Source: Mangrovibacter plantisponsor (GTDB lineage Bacteria > Pseudomonadota > Gammaproteobacteria > Enterobacterales > Enterobacteriaceae). Taken from it: DNA of 64,000 nucleotides. The notes below the pieces were generated by a model, which had not been told where the DNA came from, searched no databases, and was given only the letters and a program-made list of their open reading frames with translations. The stretch covers positions 171,803 to 235,802 of the forward strand of contig NZ_QGTS01000010.1 in NCBI RefSeq assembly GCF_003182475.1, written 5' to 3'. A program made the translations under genes and the position numbers. This document shows, piece by piece, positions 1-10,216 of this stretch (positions within the stretch are counted from its first letter, which is position 1; every line of letters starts with the position of its first letter).

Positions 1-296
1 GGCCCACCGTCGTAACTGATAGTCGCACTTAACGCATTTTCTTCGCCTGTTGCAGTAATCACCGTCAGCTGTGTTGTCTGCTGAGATTCCGTTGTTTGTT
101 CTGGTGTATAAAATAACGGGATCTCTGCCGCCCGGCGGCCAAATACGGTAACGCCAGGGTAGCCCCAAAGCTTCTCTGCTGCACGATTGAAGAAAATAAC
201 TGTTTGCGAACTGTCTAATAGCACAACAGCATCATGAACATGCTCTAACGCAGCAAGCATATTCTGAGAGCCGAAAACCTCATTATCAGAATGCAT
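1..296 (-). CDS. PAS-domain sensor protein, 5' end only
   Basis: The reverse strand reads from an ATG at 296 leftwards off the window edge without a stop, giving 98 residues. They form one PAS domain: a conserved stretch with HDAVVLLDSSQTVIFFNRAAEKLWGY, here given in part as AVVLLDSSQTVIFFNRAAEK, followed by the beginning of the next strand-rich half. PAS domains of this type sit at the N-terminus of enteric diguanylate cyclases and phosphodiesterases such as DosP, or of sensor kinases. The output domain is outside the window. The gene diverges from the cellulose operon, so a c-di-GMP enzyme is plausible but is only an inference from position. Confidence 0.75.
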   Translation of the reverse strand, partial: MHSDNEVFGSQNMLAALEHVHDAVVLLDSSQTVIFFNRAAEKLWGYPGVTVFGRRAAEIPLFYTPEQTTESQQTTQLTVITATGEENALSATISYDGG

Positions 297-852
297 ATTT
301 ATTTTTCTTAGATGAAAAGATCGGCTTCATGCTAATAGAAAGAGATCGGTTGTTCAATATCCCAACAACATTATATTGGTAAAGATCATTACTTATAGAT
401 TGTATCAATATATCCCTTTTTATTTATTGATAAAGAGATACTCATGCCTGCCGATAACTCTCCATGGATTGTGAACGAAGTATGAATTTTTTTGTTATTT
501 ATTATCTATCAACTACTCTTATTTATAGTCTTCCTCGTAATAACTTTTTTGTCTTTGCCAGTGCCACATGAGGCCTGGCGGGCAACTCCTCCCAGTATTC
601 ATAGAGAAAGTTTTAATTATTCATAGACAGATCAAATAAATCATTTTTGATTTATCGATACACTCACTTGACCTGTACCTGCCTCACACACAGTATATAA
701 GGAAATTCTCAATTCGTCGGATATGAACAGATTTCATTACTTTTTTATTGAATAAATAATGAAAAGGTAATGCTACCGCTCGCAGTACACCGGCGGGTAA
801 GAAAGAAGACGAAAACCACACAACGTTCTTTATATTAGGGCCAGACACGATT
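297..852. promoter_or_regulatory. Divergent intergenic region upstream of the cellulose operon
   Basis: This is about 560 bp of A+T-rich DNA with no supported gene, between the leftward PAS gene and the rightward BcsO-like gene. A possible sigma-70 promoter is TTGACC at 668-673 with an AGTATA/TATATA stretch at 692-699; its spacing is 18 to 20 bp, so it is weak. A long untranslated leader of about 150 bp would follow. I see no further recognisable operator. Confidence 0.35.
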
Positions 853-1245
853 ATGTATGACGATCTCAGTTCTTTGACAGCAAAGCTGCAAATGTCCGGT
901 GTTGCCTTCCAGCAAATGGATGATGCCCAGACCGATGACACAGAAGACGATGTAACCGTAACTCATGAATCCACTCCGGTCACTCATAGCACAGCGCCTG
1001 ATAATGTTAAATCTATCAATCGCCTGGAGAGTACTAATTTGAATAACGCAGCGCCTGTCAGCAAAGCAAAACATAAACTGGCCGAACTCCAGGCCGCACC
1101 TGTAACACCCGTGCACACCAGCCGGGGCAGCTCCCTTGCTTCCGGTATTATGGAAAGCGTTGCCCAAATGACCCGCCCGGCAACCAGCGCACGTGAAGAA
1201 AACCCGGTACGTCTGGATATCTTATTCGCCGTCATTGGCAAATAA
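853..1245 (+). CDS. BcsO-like small cellulose-biosynthesis accessory protein (candidate)
   Basis: This 130-residue, low-complexity protein has no signal peptide or membrane segment. Its N-terminus (MYDDLSSLTAKLQMSGVAF) and short hydrophobic C-terminus (PVRLDILFAVIGK) flank a Thr/Pro/Ala-rich, probably disordered middle. That plan fits the BcsO/BcsP/BcsH group, small disordered partners of bcs operons. In Komagataeibacter, BcsH (CcpAx) organises BcsD into a cytoplasmic scaffold. The gene lies about 200 bp before bcsA on the same strand, in an operon that also has bcsD, which supports a scaffold or assembly role. Family assignment rests on layout and a weak N-terminal resemblance, so the function is inferred. 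Confidence 0.55.
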   Translation: MYDDLSSLTAKLQMSGVAFQQMDDAQTDDTEDDVTVTHESTPVTHSTAPDNVKSINRLESTNLNNAAPVSKAKHKLAELQAAPVTPVHTSRGSSLASGIMESVAQMTRPATSAREENPVRLDILFAVIGK

Positions 1246-1443
1246 CAGAACATCTCATATTTAGCAATATCGGCTTAACAGCCAGAATATAACCAGGCCA
1301 GTATCATACATACCGGCTATTGATTTGCATGTTTGTCTGATTTCATCGCCAGAATTTAACTGGCAGGTAATATTTTTTGGGGTCGCCGGTTTACAGGCAC
1401 TGGCTGGAAAATCCTGCTCATTTTCCTGTTCAAGATAAGAAAT

Positions 1444-3561
1444 ATGCGAAAAATACTGAGATTTATTCTTACATTATTGTTACTGGCATTATCGCTATTG
1501 GTTATTTTTACACCAATGAATAGCAATAAACAGTACATCTTCGGCATGGCTGTGGTTGCGGCAGTATTTATTATTGGCAGATTTAAAAACAAAAAAGCCG
1601 TTTTAACCATGCTGGTGTTTTCTTTATTAATGTCAACTCGCTATATTTGGTGGCGTGCAACAACAACGTTACATTTTGACTCCAGCGTTGAAATGGTGCT
1701 GGGTTCATTATTATTTGCTGCAGAAATTTACTCCTGGACAATTTTGGTGCTGGGTTATATCCAGATGTCCTGGCCTTTAAAACGCCCTATTGCACCAATG
1801 CCTGCAGACCAGAGCACCTGGCCTACCGTTGATATCTATGTACCCACCTATAATGAAAGCCTGGATGTAGTACGTGATACCGTTCTGGCAGCACAATGCA
1901 TTGAATACCCGAAAGACAAAGTCAGCGTCTATATTCTGGATGATGGCCAACGTGACGAATTCCGTGACTTCGCCGCAGAGGCGGGGGTTGGCTACATTAT
2001 TCGTAGCGAGCACAGCCATGCCAAAGCAGGCAACCTTAACCATGCGATGACACTCACCCGCGGTGAACTGATTTGCGTGTTTGACTGCGACCACGTGGCA
2101 ACCCGTGTCTTCCTGCAAGCCACTGTTGGTGCCTTCTTCCAGGATGAGAAACTGGCGCTGATTCAAACGCCGCACTATTTCTACTCGCCGGATCCTTTTG
2201 AACGTAACCTGACACCGGCCAAACGTGTTCCTCATGAAGGCGCACTGTTTTATGGCCCGGTACAACAAGGCAACGACAACTGGAACGCTACCTTCTTTTG
2301 TGGTTCCTGTGCGGTAATTCGCCGTGATGCGTTAAATGAAGTGGGTGGGTTTGCGGTTGAAACCGTTACAGAAGATGCCCACACCGCACTGAAGCTGCAG
2401 CGCCGTGGCTGGAATACTGCCTTCCTGGATATTCCGCTGGCAGCCGGTCTGGCTACCGAACGCCTGGCACTGCATGTTAACCAGCGTATCCGCTGGGCGC
2501 GTGGCATGACCCAGATATTCCGGGTAGATAACCCCATGCTGGGCCGTGGGCTGAAATTCACTCAGCGCCTGTGCTACCTGAACGCAATGCTGCACTTTCA
2601 GTATGGCCTGCCGCGAGTCATCTTCCTGACCGCGCCACTGGTGTTCATGCTGTTTAACCTGAATATTATTTCTTCTTCCGCCACGCTGATCTTCTCCTAT
2701 GCGTTGCCGCACCTGATTTTATCCACCTATGTGAACTCTAAAATCACCGGTCGCTATCGTTACGCATTCTGGGGGGAAATCTATGAAACCGTTATGGCGT
2801 TCCACCTGATACTGCCCACACTGGTAACCATGATTGCACCCAAACTGGGGAAATTTAACGTTACCGACAAAGGCGACCTGCTGGATAAAGACTATTTCGA
2901 TGCCACCACTGTACGCCCGCTTATCATCACCGCGTTGTTGATGGTTGGCAGCATGATTTGGGTTGGCGTGCGTTACTACATGGGTTTCTACGCTGGCATC
3001 GACGCCTGGGTTATCTTGTTCAACATTATTTGGGGCACCTTCAGTACCATCACTCTGCTGGCTTCTATTGCTGTAGCCAAAGAGACAAAACAGGTACGTA
3101 AAACCATCCGGATCACCGCCAAACTCCCCACCCGGGTGCGCTTCTCCGATGGTTCAACCATGGATACACACACGCTTGATGTTTCCATGGGTGGTGCTCG
3201 TGTGGCCCTGGTTAAAGGCCACGACCTTGCCCACAAAAGCGCAGTCATGCTGGAAATCGGCCTGGGTGGTGAAGTGGCGCATATTCCACTGCGCACCACT
3301 GGCACCGGTGTGGGCGAATTACGCATGGAGTTCGATAGCTTCTCCCTGAATGAACGCCGCAAACTGGTACGTGTTGTGTTATCCCGCGCAGACGCCTGGT
3401 TTAAACCCCCTCATGCGCCAGACCGCCCGCTCGCCTCTTTCCTGAGCATTTTGCGATGTGTATGGGAATTGTTCTTTGGCCGCAAAAAACACGCTAACGG
3501 GTTTAATGCCCGGATGGCGGAAGTTCCTAAAAAACAGGCAGAGGTTAACGATGCGATTTAA
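1444..3561 (+). CDS. bcsA: Cellulose synthase catalytic subunit BcsA (UDP-forming)
   Basis: This 705-residue inner-membrane GT2 enzyme polymerises UDP-glucose into beta-1,4-glucan and extrudes it through its own channel with BcsB. N-terminal membrane helices come first, then the GT domain: DDG at 166-168, the DCD metal site at 214-216, the TED motif at 309-311 (catalytic base) and QRIRW at 347-351. More membrane helices follow, then a PilZ domain with RKTIR at 552-556 and DVSMGG at 579-584, the RxxxR and D/NxSxxG motifs that bind c-di-GMP. At 705 residues it is nearer to the shorter type-I enzymes than to E. coli BcsA (872). It overlaps bcsB by 11 bp. No bcsQ or bcsR precedes it. Confidence 0.97.
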   Translation: MRKILRFILTLLLLALSLLVIFTPMNSNKQYIFGMAVVAAVFIIGRFKNKKAVLTMLVFSLLMSTRYIWWRATTTLHFDSSVEMVLGSLLFAAEIYSWTILVLGYIQMSWPLKRPIAPMPADQSTWPTVDIYVPTYNESLDVVRDTVLAAQCIEYPKDKVSVYILDDGQRDEFRDFAAEAGVGYIIRSEHSHAKAGNLNHAMTLTRGELICVFDCDHVATRVFLQATVGAFFQDEKLALIQTPHYFYSPDPFERNLTPAKRVPHEGALFYGPVQQGNDNWNATFFCGSCAVIRRDALNEVGGFAVETVTEDAHTALKLQRRGWNTAFLDIPLAAGLATERLALHVNQRIRWARGMTQIFRVDNPMLGRGLKFTQRLCYLNAMLHFQYGLPRVIFLTAPLVFMLFNLNIISSSATLIFSYALPHLILSTYVNSKITGRYRYAFWGEIYETVMAFHLILPTLVTMIAPKLGKFNVTDKGDLLDKDYFDATTVRPLIITALLMVGSMIWVGVRYYMGFYAGIDAWVILFNIIWGTFSTITLLASIAVAKETKQVRKTIRITAKLPTRVRFSDGSTMDTHTLDVSMGGARVALVKGHDLAHKSAVMLEIGLGGEVAHIPLRTTGTGVGELRMEFDSFSLNERRKLVRVVLSRADAWFKPPHAPDRPLASFLSILRCVWELFFGRKKHANGFNARMAEVPKKQAEVNDAI

Positions 3562-5884
3562 ACGCCCGCTTCTGGCAACCTGCCTGTTATGCGCCGTAAG
3601 CCAGACCAGTTTCGCTGCACTGCAGAATGAAACAGATGCCCTGCCGGATTTGCCCCTGCCAGTCAGTGTGCAGGGCAATGCTCCCGCGGCGGATGTTGCC
3701 AGTATTACCGCGGCAAACAACAGCAACCAAAATGTTGCCAACACCATCAGCTTTAAAGATATGGGGGCCTCAACTGGCCTGATAATTTCCGGCCAACAGT
3801 TGCAGAACGGGTTATCGTTTACCCTGCCGGGTGACCTGGTGATTACCGATGCGCACCTCAACCTTAACCTGCAACTGAGTGCGGTCAATGTACCGGGCGA
3901 AAACCTGCAATTAATGCTGAATGGCCAGCCTCTGGGTGCCATACCGCTGGATCAACTCCAGCAAAGTAAAGGCTTCTGGAACCTGGATATTCCGTCATCC
4001 ATGATTGCCTCTCATAACAACCTCAGTTTTCAGCTGAAAACCGGGGACGATATCATTAACGACACCTGGAGCTGCCAGCGCGAACTGCCAGCGAACTACC
4101 GGGTTACCCTGATGCCGTCTTCCGCGCTGAACTACCAGGGCTTGTGGCTGGATGTGCGTAAAAATCTGAGCACCTTCCCGCGCCCCTTCCTTGATGTTAA
4201 GCAGATGCAAAGTGCCTCGTTAAACGTCGCATTTCCGGAGAACCCGGATGCCTCTGTGTTAACAGCATCGGCGATTGTCGCTTCGCAGTTTGGGGTAATG
4301 AACAGCGAGAAGGGCACCCAGTTTGCGGCCAAATACAATGAGCTGCCCCCAGGCAACGGGATTCTGTTTGGCAAACCTGGCGACCATATTGGCCCGGTTG
4401 TTATTGCCGACGGCGGTGGCCCGGCATTGCAGGTTATCGATAACCCGCTCAACCCGGCATACAAACTGTTAGTGGTCAGTGGCCGTAATGAAGCTGAGCT
4501 GCGCCAGGCTGCATGGCGCTTAACCCAGCCCGGGTTACCCGACACCGACACCCTGCAGGTGCCGGCTATCACACTTGCCCAACGCCAGGCTTACGATGCG
4601 CCGCGCTGGGTGAATACCCAACACCCGGTAAAACTCAGTTCCCTGGAAACCAACAGCGGCGCACTGGTTGCCCACGGGATTTGGCACGGAGCTAACCAAC
4701 TGGCATTCCGTGCTGCGCCAGACTTATTTATGTGGGATGGCACCACGATACCGCTGCACCTGAATTACAGCTTCGCCCAGAAAACCTGGATTGACGACCA
4801 GCATTCGTTCCTGAATGTCAGCATCAATGGCGAGTTTCTTAAACGCCTGCCAGCCAGCCGTGGTGGTATTTTCACGCCAGTGATGGATATGCTGGGCTTA
4901 TCCAGCCGCCAACAAAACGCCACCGTCAATATCGACCCGGGTACTGTATTTGGGAATAACCAACTGGGCTTCTGGTTTGGTACTGGCGTGCGGAAAAACG
5001 CCCCCTGCAGCGCCATGGCGGATGACAGTATCCAGAGCCGGGTAGATGGCGACTCCACGCTGGACTTCACTCATGCGTGGCACTTTGGGCAATTACCGAA
5101 CCTGGCCTGGTTCACCAGCGCAATGTTCCCGTTCACACGCCACGCAGACCTGGCACAGACGGCGGTTCTGCTGCCGCCTCACCCCAGTTCAGAAGAGGTC
5201 ACTCTGCTAATGGATATGATGGCGCAGTCTGGTCGTGACACCGGTGTTGCCGCCAGTTTTGTGCAAATTTATACCGGTATTCCTCAGCAGGACGCAGGCC
5301 AGCAACGCCTGGCTGACAGCGATATTCTGGCAATCAGCAGCCTGAAAAACAGCAACTTAATCACACCGTTGCTGCAGGGTAGTCTGTTCTCGCTGAACGA
5401 AAATACGCTGGAAGTGGATACGCCCAATGCCGCCAGCCGCCTGATTTCGCTGCTGACCGGTGACTGGGGCAGAACTTACACCGATGCCGCCAGTTTTCTG
5501 GCCGACAACAGTGCCTGGCGCGGGTTTATCAGCCTGCGCTCACCGTGGAACGCAAAACGTGTGGTCGTACTGGCAACCGCAACCAGCTCACAAGGGTTGC
5601 AACAACTCCCGGTGGATATGACCCGGCAAGGATTCCAGTCCGTAGCATCCGGCGATTTTACCGCCGTGACAGGTGCAGGCGATGTCAAAACCTGGCGTGT
5701 TGGCAAGCAGTTCATCACTGGCGATTTGCCTGTGTGGATGCGCGTGCTGTGGTATGCCAGCCAGCACATTTTTTACCTGGCTCTGATTGTCTGCCTGATT
5801 GCGTTACTGTCCAGCACCTTGCTGTACCAGTGGCTGAAACGACACGCTCACCAACGCCTGCACGGAACATCGAAACATGAATAA
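3551..5884 (+). CDS. bcsB: Cellulose synthase periplasmic regulatory subunit BcsB
   Basis: This 777-residue protein starts inside the end of bcsA. An upstream in-frame start at 3458 would run deep into bcsA and skip the clear signal peptide (MRFKRPLLATCLLCAVSQTS), so 3551 is preferred. The periplasmic body has the two carbohydrate-binding and flavodoxin-like repeats typical of BcsB, including a WxLRV/D-rich jelly-roll section. A single C-terminal membrane anchor (about residues 733-757, HIFYLALIVCLIALLSSTLL) packs against BcsA. BcsB guides the nascent glucan across the periplasm and is required for BcsA activity. Its stop overlaps the bcsC start by 8 bp, so the three genes are translationally coupled. 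Confidence 0.96.
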   Translation: MRFKRPLLATCLLCAVSQTSFAALQNETDALPDLPLPVSVQGNAPAADVASITAANNSNQNVANTISFKDMGASTGLIISGQQLQNGLSFTLPGDLVITDAHLNLNLQLSAVNVPGENLQLMLNGQPLGAIPLDQLQQSKGFWNLDIPSSMIASHNNLSFQLKTGDDIINDTWSCQRELPANYRVTLMPSSALNYQGLWLDVRKNLSTFPRPFLDVKQMQSASLNVAFPENPDASVLTASAIVASQFGVMNSEKGTQFAAKYNELPPGNGILFGKPGDHIGPVVIADGGGPALQVIDNPLNPAYKLLVVSGRNEAELRQAAWRLTQPGLPDTDTLQVPAITLAQRQAYDAPRWVNTQHPVKLSSLETNSGALVAHGIWHGANQLAFRAAPDLFMWDGTTIPLHLNYSFAQKTWIDDQHSFLNVSINGEFLKRLPASRGGIFTPVMDMLGLSSRQQNATVNIDPGTVFGNNQLGFWFGTGVRKNAPCSAMADDSIQSRVDGDSTLDFTHAWHFGQLPNLAWFTSAMFPFTRHADLAQTAVLLPPHPSSEEVTLLMDMMAQSGRDTGVAASFVQIYTGIPQQDAGQQRLADSDILAISSLKNSNLITPLLQGSLFSLNENTLEVDTPNAASRLISLLTGDWGRTYTDAASFLADNSAWRGFISLRSPWNAKRVVVLATATSSQGLQQLPVDMTRQGFQSVASGDFTAVTGAGDVKTWRVGKQFITGDLPVWMRVLWYASQHIFYLALIVCLIALLSSTLLYQWLKRHAHQRLHGTSKHE

Positions 5885-8800
5885 GAAACAACTGACACAC
5901 GCCTTTGCCCTGTTGTGTCTGGTCGGTGCCAGTTACCCTGCGGGCGCGGCCAGCAATACACAACCCGGCAATACCGCGTCAGATAATACGGCGTCAGGCA
6001 ATGCTGCGGGTGATAAACCCGGTTCAGCCAACGATGACGCGGTGAAAAAGCTGCTGTCTCAGGCCAGTTACTGGCACAGCAAAGCCCATGATGACATGGC
6101 AATGGAAGCACTGCAGAAAGTGCTGGCGGTGGATAACCACAACATTGATGCCATGTACCTGATGGCGTTGTACCAGATGCAAAGCGGCAATACGCAACAG
6201 GCCGCTATCTGGCGCAAAAAAATCAGTGACATCTCCCCGGATGACCCGCATCTGGCGTCACTGGATGGTGCGAACTCAATGCAAACCATTTCCCGTGGGC
6301 AGTTGAATACTGCCCGGGATCTGGCGCGCAGCGGGCATATCAAAGAAGCGATTGCCACATACCGTACTCTGTTACACGGCAACCCGCCGCCAGACGAACT
6401 GGCGCTGGAGTATTACCAGACGCTGGCAGGCGACGGTGACACATGGCAACAGGGTGTTGATGGCCTGCGCCGCCGGGCACATATGCTGCCCGGGGATGCA
6501 GCAACACAACTGGCGCTGGGTTCAGCACTGACCTGGCAGGAAAGCGGGCGCCGCGAAGGTATTGCCATGCTCTCCGGTCTGGCGCCGGACAACAAAATTG
6601 CCGATAAAGCCTTGCAACAGGCGTTGCTCTGGTTGAATCCGAAAGCAACGGATTTGCCTGTGTACACCGCTTATGCCAGCCGCCATCCGGATGACACCGC
6701 CCCCATGGACCACTACCGTAAAAGTGTGGATGGCGGGGCAACCAAAGCAGCATTTGATGCGCTGAACGGCGGTGACCTGAGCACAGCAAAAACAAAATTC
6801 GATGAAGTGCTCAAGACACAGCCCAAAGACAGCAACGCGCTGGCGGGGCTGGGCTATGTTGCGTTACGCCATGGGGATTTTACCCAGGCAGAAACATTGC
6901 TGCGCCAGGCTTCAGCACAAGACACCGGCAACACCAATGACGCCCAGTGGACCAAAGACGCAGACAACGCCCATTTTTATGGCGCGCTGAATTTGGCCCG
7001 CTCAATGACCCAAAAAGGGCAGTATGCTGAAGCATTAAGCCAACTGGACAATGCCCGGGGTACATCCGCCGACCAGCGCCAGGCCGCCGACATGCAGCGT
7101 GCGGATATTTACCGCCGCCAGGGAAAACTGTCTGACTCCGAGCAGGTTTACCGCCAGTTACTGGCAGAACGCCCGCAGAACACCACCGCGCGCACCAGCC
7201 TGTTCTGGATCCTCAAACAAGAGCATAAAGAAACTGAAGCCGCGCAAATTCTGCGTACCCTGCCCGCCAGCCTGCGTACCCGTTATGCCAGTTGGGGTGA
7301 TAACGGCGACGAGCAGCGCAAAGCTGCCGAAGCAGCCATCAAAGGGGGAAACACGTCCCAGGCGATGCAAATTTTGCAGGCAGCGGTAGCGAAATACCCA
7401 CAAAATGCCTGGCTCAAGCTCGATTACGCCCGCTTATTACGCCAAAGTGGTGAAAAGCAACGTGCGGCAATAATGATGTCTGCCCTGCCACAACAAAGCG
7501 GCCTGACAGCAACCCAGCATAACGATGCCCTGTATGCGTCGGCGGTCTATTTTGTTGAAGATGACAACTGGTCCAAAGCCCAAAGCCTGATGTCACAAGT
7601 ACCTGGCACCAGTTTCAGTGATGATATGCGGGCGCTTAACAGCCGCATTCTGCTGAACCGCCAACTGGATATTGCCCAGAACTATATTAAACAGGGCAAC
7701 CGCGCTGCGGCACTTAACAGCCTGCGTATGCTCTCCAGAACGCCGCCTCAAACCCCGGTGGATGCTGGCCGCCTTGCCGAATTATTAATGCAGGCTGGCG
7801 ACAACGCCGGTGCACTGGCACTGGTTCGCAACAGCCAGGCACAAGGGTTACACGGTTCACTGGCTGATTACGCCAGCCAGATCCGCGTTCTCAACCAGGC
7901 CGGGCTGTTTGCTGAAGCGGAAAGCGTGCTTAACGCCCCGGCATTGCAAAATGCTTCCAGCCAGGAAGAAATAGACCGTATCCGCCTGGCCAACCTGATA
8001 ACTCAGGCAGATACCCTGCGGGCGCACAATAAAATCCGCGCCGCCTGGGATCTGGTGATGCCAGCCCTGCGTAATAACCCCACCAACACTGACTTGCTGC
8101 TGACAGTTGCACGGATTTATCAGGCAGACCACATGACTGATAAAGCCGATGAAATCTACCAGTATGTGTTGCGTAAATCACCGCAGGACAGGCAGGCGCT
8201 CACCGGCGAAGTCTGGCTGTCACTGGCGCGTAACGACAGCGACAAAGCGAAACAGTATTTCTCTCAACTGGAACCGAACCAGAATACCGACTATCTGCTG
8301 CTTGCCGCCCATGTTGCAGCCGCACAAGGTGAAAACCAGCAGGCGATGTCGTTATTACGCACGGCACGCTGGCGTATACAGTCTGATGACGTCAGCAATG
8401 GCGACGATGCCATCAACAGTGTGCTGTCGATACCGTCACCCACACAGCAAACCCAACTGACTGCACTGAACGACATCGACAGTATGATGCGTAATCTGCA
8501 AGAAAAAACTGCGACCTGGACCGGTGGGGCCGTTTCAATTCGTTCCCGTAGCGGTGAGGCCGGGCTGGGTGAACTGACTGAAGTCAAAGCCCCGATGACC
8601 GTTTCCGGCACGCTGGGCGACAGCAATGCCCGCCTGAGCCTGGATGTAGCACCAGTCACGTTGAATGCCGGTGAAATGGCAGGGGAGTCTGCTAACCGCT
8701 TTGGTTATGGCGCTATCAGCCATGCAGCGAAACTGGCTGCGGCAACCTCCACCAGCACCACGTCTACCAATGCAGACAGCCAGGGCAGCCAGCAGGCCAA

Positions 8801-9641
8801 CGGGGTGGAAACCCACTTATCCCTGAGCGGCGACAGCTACAAACTGGATGTCGGCAGTACGCCTACTGGCGGCCAGATGACACGCCTGGTTGGTGGTGTG
8901 GAGTGGAAACCGCAACTGACTGACCACAGCTCGCTCGACCTGAAAGCTGAACGCCGCGCAGTCACAGACAGCCTGCTGTCTTACGTGGGCGCCAAAGATA
9001 AAACGACCGGCGAAAAATGGGGTGCCATTACCCGTAACGGCGTCTCCGCACAATATGCCTGGGATAATGACCTGGTCGGGCTGTACACCAAACTCGGCTT
9101 TGATACTTACCTGGGCACCAACGTCCCCACGAACCATTCTGTTAACGCGATGGCGGGCAGCTACATTCGCCTGTATCAAACGCCAGAAAGCGAATTGCGT
9201 ATGGGCGTGAACGTTAACTACATGGATTTCCAGCGCAACCTCAGTTACTACACCACCGGCCAGGGCGGTTACTTCAGCCCGCAGGATTATATGTCGCTGA
9301 CATTACCTGTGACCTTCAGCCGCCACTGGGGTGACTGGGACATGACTCTGAGTGGCTCTGTCGGCTACCAGTCTTATAAACAGGATCAGAGTGATTACTA
9401 CCCGGGCCACAGTAGCCTGCAGTCAACACTCGAAAGCTATGCCAGTTCAGATGACGATGTGGACAGCGTTTACAAAGCAACTGCGAAAAACGGTATCGGC
9501 TACACCCTTGGTGTGGACGCCCGCTATCGCCTGAATGACAACGTCGCACTGGGCGCAAACCTGGGGTATGACACCTTTGGCAGTTATAACGAAGGTAAGG
9601 CCCTGATTTATTTTAAATATTATGTCGATCAAGACAATTAA
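5877..9641 (+). CDS. bcsC: Cellulose export outer-membrane protein BcsC
   Basis: This 1254-residue protein has a signal peptide (about residues 1-25, ending AGA-AS). A long alpha-solenoid of tetratricopeptide repeats spans roughly residues 50-850, rich in A-x-x-x-Y/L-x-x-A-L patterns. The C-terminal BcsC_C beta-barrel covers about 880-1254 and ends in YFKYYVDQDN. The TPR part bridges the periplasm and contacts the peptidoglycan and glucan; the barrel forms the outer-membrane pore. Its length is close to the usual 1150-1330. The segment around 855-905 is Ser/Thr/Ala-rich and probably a flexible linker. It is coupled to bcsB by overlapping start and stop. Confidence 0.96.
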   Translation: MNKKQLTHAFALLCLVGASYPAGAASNTQPGNTASDNTASGNAAGDKPGSANDDAVKKLLSQASYWHSKAHDDMAMEALQKVLAVDNHNIDAMYLMALYQMQSGNTQQAAIWRKKISDISPDDPHLASLDGANSMQTISRGQLNTARDLARSGHIKEAIATYRTLLHGNPPPDELALEYYQTLAGDGDTWQQGVDGLRRRAHMLPGDAATQLALGSALTWQESGRREGIAMLSGLAPDNKIADKALQQALLWLNPKATDLPVYTAYASRHPDDTAPMDHYRKSVDGGATKAAFDALNGGDLSTAKTKFDEVLKTQPKDSNALAGLGYVALRHGDFTQAETLLRQASAQDTGNTNDAQWTKDADNAHFYGALNLARSMTQKGQYAEALSQLDNARGTSADQRQAADMQRADIYRRQGKLSDSEQVYRQLLAERPQNTTARTSLFWILKQEHKETEAAQILRTLPASLRTRYASWGDNGDEQRKAAEAAIKGGNTSQAMQILQAAVAKYPQNAWLKLDYARLLRQSGEKQRAAIMMSALPQQSGLTATQHNDALYASAVYFVEDDNWSKAQSLMSQVPGTSFSDDMRALNSRILLNRQLDIAQNYIKQGNRAAALNSLRMLSRTPPQTPVDAGRLAELLMQAGDNAGALALVRNSQAQGLHGSLADYASQIRVLNQAGLFAEAESVLNAPALQNASSQEEIDRIRLANLITQADTLRAHNKIRAAWDLVMPALRNNPTNTDLLLTVARIYQADHMTDKADEIYQYVLRKSPQDRQALTGEVWLSLARNDSDKAKQYFSQLEPNQNTDYLLLAAHVAAAQGENQQAMSLLRTARWRIQSDDVSNGDDAINSVLSIPSPTQQTQLTALNDIDSMMRNLQEKTATWTGGAVSIRSRSGEAGLGELTEVKAPMTVSGTLGDSNARLSLDVAPVTLNAGEMAGESANRFGYGAISHAAKLAAATSTSTTSTNADSQGSQQANGVETHLSLSGDSYKLDVGSTPTGGQMTRLVGGVEWKPQLTDHSSLDLKAERRAVTDSLLSYVGAKDKTTGEKWGAITRNGVSAQYAWDNDLVGLYTKLGFDTYLGTNVPTNHSVNAMAGSYIRLYQTPESELRMGVNVNYMDFQRNLSYYTTGQGGYFSPQDYMSLTLPVTFSRHWGDWDMTLSGSVGYQSYKQDQSDYYPGHSSLQSTLESYASSDDDVDSVYKATAKNGIGYTLGVDARYRLNDNVALGANLGYDTFGSYNEGKALIYFKYYVDQDN

Positions 9642-9657
9642 TCGGTGGGATATAAAC

Positions 9658-10116
9658 ATGTTTAGCAATCAGGATACCTATTTACAACGTAACTATCAGG
9701 CTGGCTGGCACGACCTGGTGTATCTGTTCTTTAACGAATTCACCAACAGCCAGCAGGACAAAGACCCGGACACGCTGCGCCGTATCGGCGGCATGCTGGC
9801 GCAATGGTATCCCATTGACCCGTCAAACACGGTGAATGAACTGGAACAACACATTAACCATGTGCTGGAACTGTTCAACTGGGGCTTTGTAAAAATGGCG
9901 CCAGCACAGCGCGAACTGATTTTGATTCATTGTGCCTGGCCACATGCTCCGGAATCCCGCGATGAAGCGCAATGGCGCCGTGCCAGTGCTTATGTACTGG
10001 AAGGTGCGTACTCACAGTGGCTGGTTTCCCAGGGTGCAGGCAATAGCGTGCCGGTGCGCTGGAAAGAAAACACCACTGAAGATGTTTTAATTTTTCGCTA
10101 CGCAATGACGGAATAA
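9658..10116 (+). CDS. bcsD: Cellulose synthase subunit D (BcsD)
   Basis: This 152-residue soluble protein belongs to the BcsD/AcsD family, whose Komagataeibacter member (156 residues) forms an octameric ring that helps align glucan chains into crystalline ribbons. I chose the ATG at 9658 over the in-frame start at 9622 because a GGTGGGA ribosome site precedes it, and because the extension would overlap the end of bcsC. Conserved-looking sections include the N-terminal aromatic-rich helix (YQAGWHDLVYLFFNEF) and the C-terminal VLEGAYSQWL. Its presence marks the locus as type I, unlike the E. coli bcsEFG type. It probably works with the BcsO-like protein at 853. Confidence 0.93.
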   Translation: MFSNQDTYLQRNYQAGWHDLVYLFFNEFTNSQQDKDPDTLRRIGGMLAQWYPIDPSNTVNELEQHINHVLELFNWGFVKMAPAQRELILIHCAWPHAPESRDEAQWRRASAYVLEGAYSQWLVSQGAGNSVPVRWKENTTEDVLIFRYAMTE

Positions 10117-10137
10117 GTGCTCTCTCCCCACAACATC

Positions 10138-10169
10138 AACGGGCAGGCTGCAACCAGCCCGTTATTTTT
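10138..10169 (+). terminator. Hairpin with T-run between bcsD and the diguanylate cyclase
   Basis: AACGGGC (10138-10144) pairs with GCCCGTT (10157-10163), followed by ATTTTT. It looks like a rho-independent terminator or attenuator, and would separate or down-tune the cyclase-galU-bcsZ genes relative to bcsABCD. Confidence 0.65.
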
Positions 10170-10216
10170 CGTGGGGAAAAGGCATTCCGCCATATATCAA
10201 TTTTCAGGTGACCATA

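Noticed and set aside
3458..3550. Upstream start for bcsB inside bcsA
   Set aside because: The signal peptide begins at 3551, giving the usual overlap.
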